Origin: Paenibacillus sp. 1_12
GTDB lineage: Bacteria > Bacillota > Bacilli > Paenibacillales > NBRC-103111
Direction of reading: 5' to 3'
Assembly (NCBI RefSeq): GCF_900114475.1
Contig: NZ_FOTE01000031.1
Location: 1-44,286, forward strand
DNA: 44,286 bases
This document shows, piece after piece, positions 35,601 through 43,862 of the stretch (within the stretch, counting starts at the first letter, position 1; each line of letters starts with the position of its first letter). The position numbers were made by a program, and so were the translations under genes. The notes beneath the pieces were generated by a model. That model was given only the letters and a program-made list of their open reading frames with translations, ran no database searches and was not told the origin of the DNA.

Positions 35601-36554
35601 ATGAGCGTATCCAAGCAAGAGGTTGTGCGATCAGCAACGAGACTTTTTAAAGAACGGGGGTTTCTTGAGATAACCATCCAAGACATTGCGGAAGATTGTG
35701 GGATTGCCAAGGGATCCGTTTATAAGTTTTTCCCATCCAAGGAAGACCTATTCAGTGAAGTATTTGACCAGTGTCATAATGCATATTTTGACCAAGTTGA
35801 AGATCTAAAGCGACTTCCCGGACTCTCATCAAAGGAGCAATTTTTACAGCAGATCGTTTTACGTTTTAGGTATTTTATTAAGTATAAGTTCATTCTAGTT
35901 GAATTCACTGAATTACCTATTCAACAAGACCCAAAATTCCAACCTCTTCGACACAAAGTACGGGGACGATTAATAAGGTGGCATATGGAGTGCCTGGAGC
36001 AAATGTATGGAGAAGAAATCAAACCATTTCTTTGGGACCTGGTATCTATGTATAGAGCTATTCTGAAAGAGTATTTGCTTTGGATTATTTATGAAGAAAA
36101 ACTACTGTCATTGGAAGAAACAGCTAATTTCATATTGGATAAACTTAACGTACTTGTTAAGCATATGGTGGCTTCAAATTCCATTCCCCTCCTTAAACAG
36201 GTTTCATTCGAACGATATATCAACTGGGGTTTAGAGGACCGACAAGAGGAAAAAGAGGAAGTTCTTTACGACCTTTTCATGAGAATTGATACCACACTTG
36301 ACCTTGTCCAGTCGGGTGCTGAGCATCGTATGGAATTAAGGGAACTATTGAATTTTATAAGAGCAGAAGTAAGCAATCCCGAACCGAATAATCCTTTAAT
36401 TCAAGCATCACTGTTCTATCTAGAAAGAGAAAGTGAGATTAAGAGTTTGATCATCCAATTACGCAATGCAATTCATATTTATGATCCTTTGAATGGACGT
36501 TCGTTTCATCTTAGAGTAAGAGAAGATGTTGGCGGGTCCCCATTCCACAAATAG
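35601..36554 (+). CDS. TetR/AcrR-family transcriptional regulator
   Basis: 317 aa, longer than usual (200-220). HTH at 21-45: TIQDIAEDCGIAKGSVYKFF, followed by PSKEDLFSEVF. The first ligand-binding region covers about 60-190. Residues about 200-317 are an extra helical part (REEKEEVLYDLFMRID ... SLIIQLRNAIHIYDP) that may be a second sensing or dimerisation module. GGGAGG lies 9 nt before the ATG. It is divergent from the isochorismatase gene. Further TGAAC-type palindromes lie 3' of it (36574, 36811). Confidence 0.9.
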   Translation: MSVSKQEVVRSATRLFKERGFLEITIQDIAEDCGIAKGSVYKFFPSKEDLFSEVFDQCHNAYFDQVEDLKRLPGLSSKEQFLQQIVLRFRYFIKYKFILVEFTELPIQQDPKFQPLRHKVRGRLIRWHMECLEQMYGEEIKPFLWDLVSMYRAILKEYLLWIIYEEKLLSLEETANFILDKLNVLVKHMVASNSIPLLKQVSFERYINWGLEDRQEEKEEVLYDLFMRIDTTLDLVQSGAEHRMELRELLNFIRAEVSNPEPNNPLIQASLFYLERESEIKSLIIQLRNAIHIYDPLNGRSFHLRVREDVGGSPFHK

Positions 36555-36573
36555 GCAACTATAAAATTATTTA

Positions 36574-36594
36574 TTGAACTTGATAAATGTTCAA
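36574..36594. promoter_or_regulatory. TTGAAC-N9-GTTCAA inverted pair
   Basis: The same half-site as the operator at 35514-35529, but everted and with a 9-bp spacer. It lies directly after the TetR gene. Confidence 0.35.
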
Positions 36595-36608
36595 ACGAAG
36601 TTTGATAC

Positions 36609-36803
36609 CTAGTACGATAGTTTTAAGAAATCATTTATAAAAAGAATTGGATTATTATTCCACCACACTCCCTCTATGGAGAATCGCTTATCTCTTAAAT
36701 GCTCTCGTTTTCTCAGATTTTGACCACGCCCGTTAGTTAAACAAAGCAGTCGATCCTTCTGGGCTGACTGCCTTTGTGTATGTGTGAAGCTTGTTTTTGA
36801 CAT
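36609..36803 (-). pseudogene. possible gene remnant behind a TetR-type operator
   Basis: 64 codons (MSKTSFTHTQRQSAQKDRLL ...) of no recognised family. The frame crosses a CAAAGCAGTC / GACTGCCTTTG hairpin (36743-36778), which belongs to the short motif family, so it is probably not a native gene. The TetR-type palindrome at 36811 lies directly upstream, so a former target gene may have started here. Confidence 0.25.
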
Positions 36804-36810
36804 CTTTCAT

Positions 36811-36826
36811 TGTTCAAATATGAACA
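36811..36826. promoter_or_regulatory. palindrome TGTTCA-AATA-TGAACA
   Basis: Perfect 6-bp arms matching the half-site of the TetR-type operator at 35514-35529, but with N4 spacing. It is about 8 bp before the minus-strand frame at 36803. Confidence 0.4.
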
Positions 36827-36908
36827 TGTTAAGAAAGCAGAATTTTGGGACATAGAGATGTATTGTATAATGTTAAACAGACCATTAATCTGTAATGTTT
36901 AGCTACTA

Positions 36909-37051
36909 TGGGAAGGGTAACTTCTTCGTGTCCATTATTGGAAAACAGTATAACTTCTTGTCTTTTAGAAAAGACAAGCAATTATATCCATAAAATAAAA
37001 AATCCGCTCAAATTGCGGATTCAAATGGTTATATGTTCTTGTCCTCTTACA
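36909..37051 (-). repeat. R7: divergent dispersed repeat truncating an IS3 orfA
   Basis: Sites GTAACTTCTTCGTGTC, GTATAACTTCTTGTC, inverted GACAAGCAATTATATCC, GTTATATGTTCTTGTC; hairpin ATCCGC-AATTTGA-GCGGAT then TTTTTTATTTT on the minus strand; ends CTTACA. The hairpin sequence is entirely different from R1 and R2 but the structure is the same. It interrupts orfA at its 3' end. Confidence 0.7.
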
Positions 37052-37066
37052 GCTTCGGTCAGTTCC

Positions 37067-37624
37067 TCAGGCGCTTTCTTGCGGCCCCGACCGTCCTGCA
37101 ATCCGTTTCTCTCCGCCTTCCTCGTACTTTTTCACCCACTGGTATGCTTGGTTGTAGGAAACCTTAAACTGCGCTGCTGTCTTTCCGTAGTCTCGCTCAT
37201 GTGCAATGCAATGGAGCACGATATCGATTCGTTCTTGCCACGTTGTAGACCGACCCTTTGTCATAGCTTTTGCTCCCTCGTTATCCGATTTAAAGCTGCT
37301 ATGACCATTATACTTGTTTATCCAACTTTTGAGCTGAGTTCGGCTTGCGATTTTGTATTTATCGATGACTTTATATTGTGAATACTGACCGGAAAGATAA
37401 TCTTGCACCGCCTGGAGCTTCAGTTCTACGGAGTAACTTCGATTACGAATCCGAATCTCCAATCCGTCCATTCCGTAAAACGCATAGCGGTGCCGCCATT
37501 TCACAAGGGTGTTAACGCTGATGTTGTATTTACGAGCTACTTCCTCCCGAGTGCCTCTACCTGCAGCCAGTTCATCTATGATCGCTAATTTCTCTATAGC
37601 GTTATACTCATTCTTCTTTGACAA
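37067..37624 (-). pseudogene. IS3-family OrfA with two HTH units, truncated
   Basis: 185 aa with two helix-turn-helix units: IIDELAAGRGTREEVARKYN then VNTLVKWRHRY (about 15-45), and YNKTAAQ-type KTAAQFKVSYNQAYQWVKKY (about 140-165). This is typical of the IS150-like OrfA class. A one-base shift near 37107 turns the expected NGLQDGRGRKKAPEELTE into RIAGRSGPQESA. The true frame then meets repeat R7 after LTEAV. OrfB is absent. Confidence 0.85.
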
Positions 37625-37631
37625 AGAAATA

Positions 37632-37683
37632 CTCCCCTTTAAGTAGCCGGTTTATTTTTTAAACCTGTCTACTTAAAGGGGAG
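37632..37683. repeat. long inverted repeat upstream of the IS3 orfA
   Basis: CTCCCCTTTAAGTAG (37632-37646) and CTACTTAAAGGGGAG (37669-37683) are perfect 15-bp complements; GGTTTA / TAAACC adds an inner stem. Minus-strand reading gives AGTAGACAGGTTTA, like an IS3 left end that includes its own inverted copy. It would form a hairpin in front of orfA and could regulate its expression. Confidence 0.5.
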
Positions 37684-37768
37684 CATATCAGATTGTTGAG
37701 GACCAGCCTTTTTTTTATTTTAACTGTACAATTAATCCGGGCACCATATTATGTCAATTAACATAATT

Positions 37769-39214
37769 CTAGATAAGGTCTATACTGGCGAGCACACGCG
37801 CGACTGCATCTACTGTCGCAAGCACATCGGCGTCCGATGTGCGCCAGTTGACAACGCTGATTCGCATTGCACTCCGCCCTCTCCAAACTGTGCCGCTGAA
37901 AAATGCCGTTCCTTCCGCGTTGATAGCGGCAATCACAGAGGTGGTGCGAGCGTCGTGATCTTCTTCTGAAGCATCGATCTCTGGCGAGAGGAACCTGACC
38001 AGTGATTGGTTCAGCGTGGGTGCAAAAACTAGCTCGGCGCCATGTAACGATGCGATACCGTTTGCAAGCGCTGAGGTATGATCACAACTCCGCTCTATGA
38101 GATTGGCCACGCCAGTTCTGCCAAGCTCGCGCAACGCTGCATAAACCGCAAAGCCTCGTGCGCGTCGAGTCCAATCAGGTGTCCAGTTGATTTGGTCGCG
38201 TGTTTCCGCATCATGGGTCAGATAGTCTGCGCTAATCCCCATTGCAGCGCGATGTGCATCGGAGTCAGTAATTAGGGCTATTCCTATGTCCTTCGGTGTA
38301 TTCAGCCACTTATGCGCATCTGTCGCCCATGAATGCGCCAGTTCGACTCCTGCCAGTTTGCTTCGATGGTGTCCACTTGCTCGCGCCCAAAGTCCAAACG
38401 CACCGTCGATATGCACCCATGCCCCCGCTGCTCGCGCGATGGGGATGAGTTCGATGAACGGATCGATCGCAGCTACGTTAAGATCCGCTGCGTCAAGAAT
38501 AACAATTGTTGGGCTATCAGAAGCTTTAAGCGCTGTGGACAGCACATCTACTGTGACACACGCATCTGCGTCGGTTGTGAGAGGAACCAAGGCAGCTGTT
38601 CCGATACCGAGGAAGCGCAGAGCTCGTTCGATACTTCCATGGCGCTGTTCGGACGCCAGAATACGTATTGCGGGAGCTCCGGTCAACCCGTCTCGCTCCA
38701 CATTCCATCCCCTATCCCGTAGGAGCGCGTGACGTGCTGCGGCGAGGCAGGTGAAGTGCGCCATCTGGCAGCCGGTGGTAAATGCGAACGAAGCTGTGCT
38801 AGGCAGATCAAGAACCTCCTTGATCCAGGCTCCGGCAACCTCTTCCACTACAGAAGCGGCAGGCCCGCAAGCATATAGAGCTGCGTTATTGTCCCAGGTG
38901 GAAGTAAGCCAATCGGCTGCAAGTGCTGAAGGCAGTGCACCGCCAATCACCCAGGCAAAAAAACGTCCCCCTGCAGAGCCCAAATGTCCTCCTTCGGTGG
39001 CAGCCACTAACTCGTCTATCACGCGTTCGGCGGGAATGCCATCATTGCCAAGGGGCAAGCCCAATCGACGCCGTAATGTACCTGTGTCTGTAGTTGCGCT
39101 GACAGACTGCCTGTCCAATCTGCAGAGAAAATCAACAGCATGGATCTGGGTACGCTCAAGCAGAGAGCGGAAATTTTCATTCAGGCCATCAATATCATTT
39201 TGTGTATTTTTCAT
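37769..39214 (-). CDS. PLP-dependent group II decarboxylase
   Basis: 481 aa from the ATG at 39214, nine bases after GGAGG; TTG at 39217 is possible. Pyridoxal-phosphate fold: TTGCQMAHFTCLAAARHALL (aldehyde-binding region), HIDGAFGLWARASG with Asp at the pyridine nitrogen site, and the Schiff-base Lys in SWATDAHKWLNTPKDIG. It resembles aromatic-amino-acid or glutamate-type decarboxylases (Pfam pyridoxal_deC); substrate not known. It is markedly more GC-rich than its neighbours, suggesting transfer. No partner genes or transporter adjoin it. Confidence 0.88.
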   Translation of the reverse strand: MKNTQNDIDGLNENFRSLLERTQIHAVDFLCRLDRQSVSATTDTGTLRRRLGLPLGNDGIPAERVIDELVAATEGGHLGSAGGRFFAWVIGGALPSALAADWLTSTWDNNAALYACGPAASVVEEVAGAWIKEVLDLPSTASFAFTTGCQMAHFTCLAAARHALLRDRGWNVERDGLTGAPAIRILASEQRHGSIERALRFLGIGTAALVPLTTDADACVTVDVLSTALKASDSPTIVILDAADLNVAAIDPFIELIPIARAAGAWVHIDGAFGLWARASGHHRSKLAGVELAHSWATDAHKWLNTPKDIGIALITDSDAHRAAMGISADYLTHDAETRDQINWTPDWTRRARGFAVYAALRELGRTGVANLIERSCDHTSALANGIASLHGAELVFAPTLNQSLVRFLSPEIDASEEDHDARTTSVIAAINAEGTAFFSGTVWRGRSAMRISVVNWRTSDADVLATVDAVARVLASIDLI

Positions 39215-39545
39215 CAAAAAAAATCCTCCATTTTCGATAAGAATTTAAGACGAATTTATTTTAACATAACAACGTTTTTGATATCTTGCTCATTTATTCG
39301 CATACTTAACACCTTGCTTGTACTTCTTCAATGAACTATCTTATTCGAATTCTAATCAGCGTAAGCTAACTACAAATTTCTTCAGTCTTTGAATCCAAAT
39401 CCTCCGTGAAAAAAGTGGTAATATAAATCCTAATCATCATCTTCAGCAGCAACTGGTGAAGTAGCCGCCTAAAGTGTTGATATTTCTTCTGAATGAATAT
39501 TTTACCTGTGCGATTTTACTACCGAAATATGATTTAATAACTATC
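39215..39545. other. intergenic stretch, no gene called
   Basis: AT-rich, including the promoter region of the decarboxylase gene (not clearly identified). No gene is supported. Confidence 0.35.
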
Positions 39546-39664
39546 TAATCGGCAAAGAGACTAAGTTCTTGTCCATTATCGTCTAAGGGATCAAGTTCTT
39601 GTCCTGTGACAACAACCAACATTTTTGTCGGATGACAAGAACATTTTTCGATTATCCCTCAATG
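39546..39664 (-). repeat. R8: incomplete dispersed repeat
   Basis: Sites GACTAAGTTCTTGTCC and GGATCAAGTTCTTGTCC, then TGTCGGATGACAAGAAC and CGATTATCCCTCAATG. No hairpin is present. The right-hand TATCCCTCAATG matches the segment after R1 (ATTAGCCCTCAATG), so that part belongs to the element. Confidence 0.6.
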
Positions 39665-39738
39665 GTCTGGTCTGTCTTCCACCGTAAATAGCCGGATTTT
39701 GTGATGTCATTTTTGCTTACTTTTAAGATTATTTAGTC

Positions 39739-40112
39739 CTATAAATTAAATTGCTCCAGTGATTTTGGAAATATGTCTTCACCAAAATCAGACTTTCTTT
39801 TTAATGCATTCCAAATCTCTGTGCTATTTTTATCATTGGACTCATAGCCGCTGTTACTGCTTCATACGGAGTCCAAGTTTTGTCGCCATCGATGCTCACT
39901 TTGTACTCGCCGGTCTTTTCGTCAATAGTAATTGGAGCCGTGTCCGAAGCAGGTGCTTTATTCAGTTTCTGCCCATCTCCCGTTGTTACTGATGTTGATT
40001 TGGCATATACGTTTTCCTCGTTAGTAGCTGCCGACGCAACTATGGATGTTGTCAGTGCCGAAACAACTAGCATAGCCACCCCGATTTTTTTAAAATTACC
40101 TGTTAATTTCAT
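39739..40112 (-). pseudogene. secreted protein gene, frameshifted
   Basis: From the ATG at 40112 (GGAGG eight bases upstream): signal peptide MKLTGNFKKIGVAMLVVSAL, TTSIVASAA. A processed domain with ITIDEKTGEYKVSIDGDKTW follows. Near 39850 the frame shifts; YESNDKNSTEIWNALKKK continues in another frame and, after a further shift, SDFGEDIFPKSLEQFNL with a stop at 39739. Family not recognised. Confidence 0.6.
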
Positions 40113-40382
40113 CATATAAGCCTCCAATGTTTTATTCAGTGTTGTTGCAACAACCTGTAACCTTAGGATAACATCACGTTGGTTAGGTAATAGTTAGTTT
40201 TGGGACTAGTATTGCTCTTCTGTTCAGTTCCATATTTTGTTCCATTAGTTCCTCTATGAATATGGGAGTGTGTTCCGCATACTGGGGGTGTTGTGGAGGA
40301 TGAACCCGTCCTACTGGAGAATAATTACTTTCATTTATGAACATATGTAAAAAAGCTGGTGTTTTGTTCAGAAGTTACCTGT
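40113..40382. other. intergenic stretch
   Basis: No gene supported; contains the ribosome site of the secreted-protein gene. Confidence 0.35.
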
Positions 40383-41093
40383 TTAATCATAAAACGTCAT
40401 ATGATGCTTTTCGTCTCGATAATACTGTAGACGATCCTGCAAAGTTCCTGTATGAAACTCAAACTTATGCCCGTCAGGATCGGTAAAATAAATCGAGTTC
40501 TTGTCCCTTAGGTCTCTATCGCGGTCAGGTAAAATATTTATGGAATGTTCCTTTAGTCGTTGTTCTAACTTAGTCAGTTCCATCTCATCAACTGTAAACG
40601 CAATATGTGTGTAAGATAGCTGAATTTCATTTCGCGGGATATTTTCCTCAGTATTAAGAGCTAACCAAATACCATTAAGATCTAAATAAGCTAGTTTTCT
40701 ATCGTATTGCTTGTTAGTGACTGATAAATCAAATATAGATTTTTCGATAAAACAGCTCTTGTCACCCCATTGCCGTGAAAGGATAACCGCCTCTGATGAA
40801 AGTTCGATTGCATCTACCTCAAATGTATCGGAGAGTATTTTTGTATTCCTACCGTAACCCGCTCCTGGGACTAGAACTGTCCTGATATGGTGCTTCAAAA
40901 ATAGTTCCTTCGCATGATACGCTGTTTCACTTGGTTGTTCTCCCCAGATAAGCCCTTCACTCATAAATCTATCTAAGGCTGATGCGCTCAAATCATATTC
41001 TCGGACAATATCTATTCGTGATTTTCCGCTTTCATACAACCGAACCATCTGGCTCTTGAATTCATCTGTGAATGTACGTCTCTCTTTGGGCAT
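40383..41093 (-). CDS. chimeric frame: IS3 OrfA / SAM methyltransferase / FosB
   Basis: 236 aa in one open frame. Residues 1-43 are the OrfA start ([20 protein letters not shown] ... ALDRFM). Residues 44-130 are a class I methyltransferase piece: [18 protein letters not shown], motif [27 protein letters not shown]. Residues 131-236 are the C-terminal two thirds of FosB, a Mn- or Mg-dependent bacillithiol (thiol) transferase for fosfomycin resistance: [25 protein letters not shown] (metal His), [20 protein letters not shown] (Glu metal ligand). The FosB N-terminus with its first His ligand is missing, so resistance activity is unlikely. Confidence 0.8.
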   Translation of the reverse strand: MPKERRTFTDEFKSQMVRLYESGKSRIDIVREYDLSASALDRFMSEGLIWGEQPSETAYHAKELFLKHHIRTVLVPGAGYGRNTKILSDTFEVDAIELSSEAVILSRQWGDKSCFIEKSIFDLSVTNKQYDRKLAYLDLNGIWLALNTEENIPRNEIQLSYTHIAFTVDEMELTKLEQRLKEHSINILPDRDRDLRDKNSIYFTDPDGHKFEFHTGTLQDRLQYYRDEKHHMTFYD

Positions 41094-41170
41094 AGTAGTT
41101 TCGCTCCTTGTCTATTGGTTTCATTCTACTGGCCCTCAATTTATCTGTCCAACTTACTGTAGCCGATCCA
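40968..41170 (-). mobile_element. IS3-family 5' end remnant
   Basis: The first 43 codons of orfA plus the right terminal repeat (ends GCCGATCCA at 41170) of an element close to that at 1-1217 (1141-1217). The element breaks off inside the HTH where the methyltransferase sequence begins. Confidence 0.75.
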
Positions 41171-41256
41171 ATTCGCTTGGGTATATTCCCTGATGTGGTT
41201 TTCACTAAAGCGTGCATTCAAACTTTGAAACGATTGTAAATTGAGAAATAGTAAGT

Positions 41257-41445
41257 GTGATGAGACGATATGAAATACTAGATAATCCCCCTGTAGAAGG
41301 TCACATTGGTGATATCTTTTTCATAGCTAGTGCATTTAATTGTGTATTAATGAAAAATATAGTATTAGAACTCACAAGGTGGCGCTCAACTAACGGGCAG
41401 AAGCCGGTATTAGAGGAGGTATATGTTCGATTGATATACCAATAA
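41257..41445 (+). CDS. small hypothetical frame
   Basis: 62 aa, family not recognised, no strong ribosome site. A stretch just before it (about 41222-41255, AACGATTGTAAATTGAGAAA) loosely resembles part of IS3 orfB (245-285), so this may be IS-flank noise. Confidence 0.2.
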   Translation: MMRRYEILDNPPVEGHIGDIFFIASAFNCVLMKNIVLELTRWRSTNGQKPVLEEVYVRLIYQ

Positions 41446-41474
41446 TAAAACAATTTTAGAAAAGGAGTATCTTA

Positions 41475-41530
41475 ATGCAAGACCTTAAAGTCTGCAATCA
41501 AATGTCCATCGAAAACTCACTTGGAATAAG
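41475..41530 (+). pseudogene. gene start cut by IS3 insertion
   Basis: AAAGGAG followed by ATGCAAGACC begins an open frame (MQDLKVCNQMSIENSLGI) that runs into the IS3 terminus at 41531. No continuation is recognised on the far side. Confidence 0.35.
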
Positions 41531-41593
41531 TGACCCTGCCTTGAATAGATAGACACATAGAAAACCTCTATAATAAAAGTGGAGGGATATACT

Positions 41594-41886
41594 ATGGGGC
41601 AACGGAAGAAGTTTGATAAGGCATTTAAGGAACAGGTTGTATTGCGAATACTAGCCGGCGAAACAACATTTGCGGATGCGGCCAAGGAACTGAATGTTCA
41701 TACACCACAGTCCGAGACTGGGTGAAATTTTATAAACAAGACGGAGACAGTGCGTTTCCAGGCAGCGGTCACTTTAAGGCTGAAGATGATGAGGTACGTA
41801 AGCTTCGAAAGCAGTTAGCGGATCTCAAGGAAGAGAATGATATTCTAAAAAAGGCGGCAGCCTACTTCGCGAAAAATCAGAAATAA
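41594..41886 (+). pseudogene. IS3-family OrfA with one-base deletion
   Basis: MGQRKKFDKAFKEQVVLRIL is followed by HTH sequence (TFADAAKELNV). At about 41699 one base is missing: the present frame reads HTPQSETG and stops, whereas restoring a T gives HYTTVRDWVKFYKQDG and on to EENDILKKAAAYFAKNQK at a TAA (41884-41886). The TAATG overlap with orfB is intact. Confidence 0.85.
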
Positions 41887-42734
41887 TGAGGTTCAAATTT
41901 ATCTTTGAACACCGCTTCGAGTTTCGGATTGCGAAGATGTGCCAGGCTCTTAGCGTCTCAAGAAGCGGCTATTATGCTCATATCAAGCGACCGGAAAGCA
42001 AACGTAGCAAAGCGAACCAAGAGCTGCTTGATACGATAAAAGACATCCACACAAACAGTCGCAGAATCTACGGATCACCACAGATTACTAAGAATTTACC
42101 GTCAGAGAAGAAAGCCAGTCGCGGCCGCGTTGCGCGGTTAATGCGAGCTAACGGGATCCGATCAAAAGTGGTAAAGAAATACAAAGCAACAACAAATTCA
42201 AACCACAATCTGCCTGTTGCAGATAACATCGTGAACCAGGACTTTACAACGAGCAAACCCAATGAAAAGTGGTTGAGTGATATTACCTACATAGCAACTG
42301 CTGAAGGATGGCTTTATCTCGCTGGCGTGTTGGATTTACATGGCCGAAAACTCGTAGGTTGGGCGATGGATAGTCGTATGAAAACAGAGCTTGTCTGTAC
42401 TGCCCTGAAGCAAGCAATTGGCCGCACAGGTGCATCCAAAGGACTTATTGTACATTCTGATCGCGGCGTTCAATACGCCAGTAAAGGCTACCAGAAACTT
42501 CTTGAGAAGAACGGATTTATCTGCAGCATGAGTCGCAAAGGAAACTGTTATGATAATTCTCCAATGGAATCCTTTTGGGGAAAGTTGAAAATGGAATGGC
42601 TCAATGATTACACATTCAATACACGAGCAGAGGCTAAAAAAGCTGTGTTTGAATATATCGAGCTCTTTTACAACCGTCGGAGAACACATTCCTCCAACGA
42701 TTATGTCCCGCCATTCCTGGTCGGAGAAAGTTAG
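41886..42734 (+). CDS. IS3-family transposase OrfB
   Basis: 282 aa, intact. HTH_21-like N-terminal part (SVSRSGYYAHIKRPESKRSK, then YGSPQITKNL). DDE core: Asp in WLSDITYIATAEGW (about 136), Asp in IVHSDRGVQYAS (about 196), and Glu in GNCYDNSPMESFWGKLK (about 230). Ends FYNRRRTHSSNDYVPP. The ATG overlaps the orfA stop. Because orfA is broken, normal transposition by this copy is doubtful. Confidence 0.93.
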   Translation: MRFKFIFEHRFEFRIAKMCQALSVSRSGYYAHIKRPESKRSKANQELLDTIKDIHTNSRRIYGSPQITKNLPSEKKASRGRVARLMRANGIRSKVVKKYKATTNSNHNLPVADNIVNQDFTTSKPNEKWLSDITYIATAEGWLYLAGVLDLHGRKLVGWAMDSRMKTELVCTALKQAIGRTGASKGLIVHSDRGVQYASKGYQKLLEKNGFICSMSRKGNCYDNSPMESFWGKLKMEWLNDYTFNTRAEAKKAVFEYIELFYNRRRTHSSNDYVPPFLVGES

Positions 42735-42788
42735 GTTAATTGGGTTCATTGAGGCTTTCTACGTGTCTACTTTTTCAGGACAAGGTCA

Positions 42789-42935
42789 ATGCTTCAATCT
42801 CATGATCACCAACATCATACCTTCCGTAAATATTTCGTTCATCTAATAGAACCTCAATTAGATTTTCAAAATCCTCAGGTAATATCTTACTAAAATTAGC
42901 ACCGTTTAAGCATTTAAACATATACCCCAAGTAAG
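42789..42935 (-). pseudogene. gene fragment beside the IS3 element
   Basis: Open on the minus strand with SYLGYMFKCLNGANFSKILP, then FENLIEVLLDERNIYGRYDV and GDHEIEAL, cut by the IS right end at 42788. No family recognised. Confidence 0.4.
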
Positions 42936-42977
42936 AGCTTCATAGCTATAAGCTATTTGAACGTTTACAACGAAATG

Positions 42978-43003
42978 AAGGACGCCCCGATCGGGCGTCC
43001 TTC
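42978..43003 (-). terminator. strong hairpin after the SLH fragment
   Basis: GAAGGACGCCC and GGGCGTCCTTC, perfect 11-bp arms, 8 bp beyond the SLH stop; on the minus strand followed by ATTTCGTTG. Confidence 0.75.
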
Positions 43004-43010
43004 ACAGATA

Positions 43011-43450
43011 CTAGCTAAGTGAATCCAACAACTTCTTCAACTGTGGGTTAAGCTCCAGCACATTCAAGATGATCTGCAACGCTTCTGCACGTGTGGCATT
43101 GCTCTTGGGTTCGAATTTCCCATCCCCTTTACCGCTAACGATACCTGCTTGCGCTTCTGCTTTGATCTTGCTAGCTGCATAAGAACCATTCAGATCATTG
43201 AAATTGCCTCTTGTTGTGTCCTTCGCCAGGTCGTTAAGGTTTACAATGCGGGACAGTATGACAACCATTTCTTCACGTGTAATCGTTTGATCCGACTTGA
43301 ACGTACCGTCGTCGTAGCCTTTAATCAATTGCAATTTGATGAAAACATCGATCGTCTTTCCAGCCCAGTGCCCTTGCGTATCAGCAAAATCAATTGTAGT
43401 GTTTGCTTCTATTATGAAACTGCCCCCAATCTTCAGGATGCGCGATAAGT
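43011..43450 (-). pseudogene. S-layer homology (SLH) domain C-terminal fragment
   Basis: The open frame without a start covers about 1.5 to 2 SLH repeats: TTIDFADTQGHWAGKTIDVF, IKGYDDGTFKSDQTITREEM, FNDLNGSYAASKIKAEAQAG and GDGKFEPKSNATRAEALQII. Such domains bind pyruvylated secondary wall polymers, so this was the anchor of a surface protein. The 5' portion is lost near 43450, where another frame (43390-43584, GFGASRHFVREKTASIF) overlaps. The end with a strong terminator is native. Confidence 0.75.
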
Positions 43451-43679
43451 AAGTTGATTATCTTAATGATAACATCGTTATCGGCAAGTGTGCCCAGAAA
43501 TATCGATGCCGTTTTTTCCCTCACAAAGTGACGAGATGCACCGAAGCCTATTCCGATTACTTTGCGGGGATCCCGAATTTTCACTTCATGCCGCCGCGCG
43601 GAGCGCCCCAGTTTGGTTCGATCAGCTTAAGTCCCCATAATGAAATAAGCAACCTTAGCAGGTTGCATAGTTTACATTA

Positions 43680-43745
43680 TGGTAGACCTTAGCGGGATCA
43701 ATCCCCTGACCTCATCACTGCCAGCGAAGCGCTCTACCGCATGAG
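43680..43745 (-). tRNA. degenerate tRNA-Ala(GGC)-like remnant
   Basis: Minus strand: CTCATGCGGTAGAGCG (D-arm), CTTCG-CTGGCAG-TGATG (anticodon loop with GGC), GAGGTCAG, then GGGGATTGATCCCGCT (T-arm, with TTC changed to ATT) and AAGGTCTACCA. The 5' acceptor strand is absent, and several stem pairs are lost. It is a relic, not a working tRNA; it may mark a former integration site. Confidence 0.45.
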
Positions 43746-43771
43746 TCGGATTCACTACCAACAACATGGAC

Positions 43772-43812
43772 AAACCCGCCTGAATAGATTTTTATCTACT
43801 CAAGCGGGTTTT
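43772..43812. terminator. terminator-like hairpin
   Basis: AAACCCGCCTGAATAGA (43772-43788) and TCTACTCAAGCGGGTTT (about 43795-43812) pair over about 15 bp and are followed by TGAA; on the minus strand the hairpin follows the FliD-like gene. Confidence 0.55.
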
Positions 43813-43862
43813 GAACTATTATGTCCTTTATCTGTAAATTGTTGTTCATTGCCTGTATCGAG

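Larger units (their letters stand above)
41531..42788 (+). mobile_element. IS3-family insertion sequence with broken orfA
   Basis: Terminal inverted repeats: left TGACCCTGCCTTGAATAG (from 41531) and right end complementary to TGACCTTGTCCTGAAAAAG (to 42788), both continuing AGACAC-TAGAAA-CCTC. 1258 bp. orfA has a single-base deletion; orfB is intact. No target duplication is visible. Confidence 0.85.

Noticed and set aside
38286-39248. Plus-strand frames opposite the PLP decarboxylase
   Set aside because: Antisense shadows of a GC-rich gene.
41257-41530. Toxin-antitoxin pair in the two small frames before the IS3 element
   Set aside because: No recognised toxin or antitoxin motif; the second is only a truncated start.
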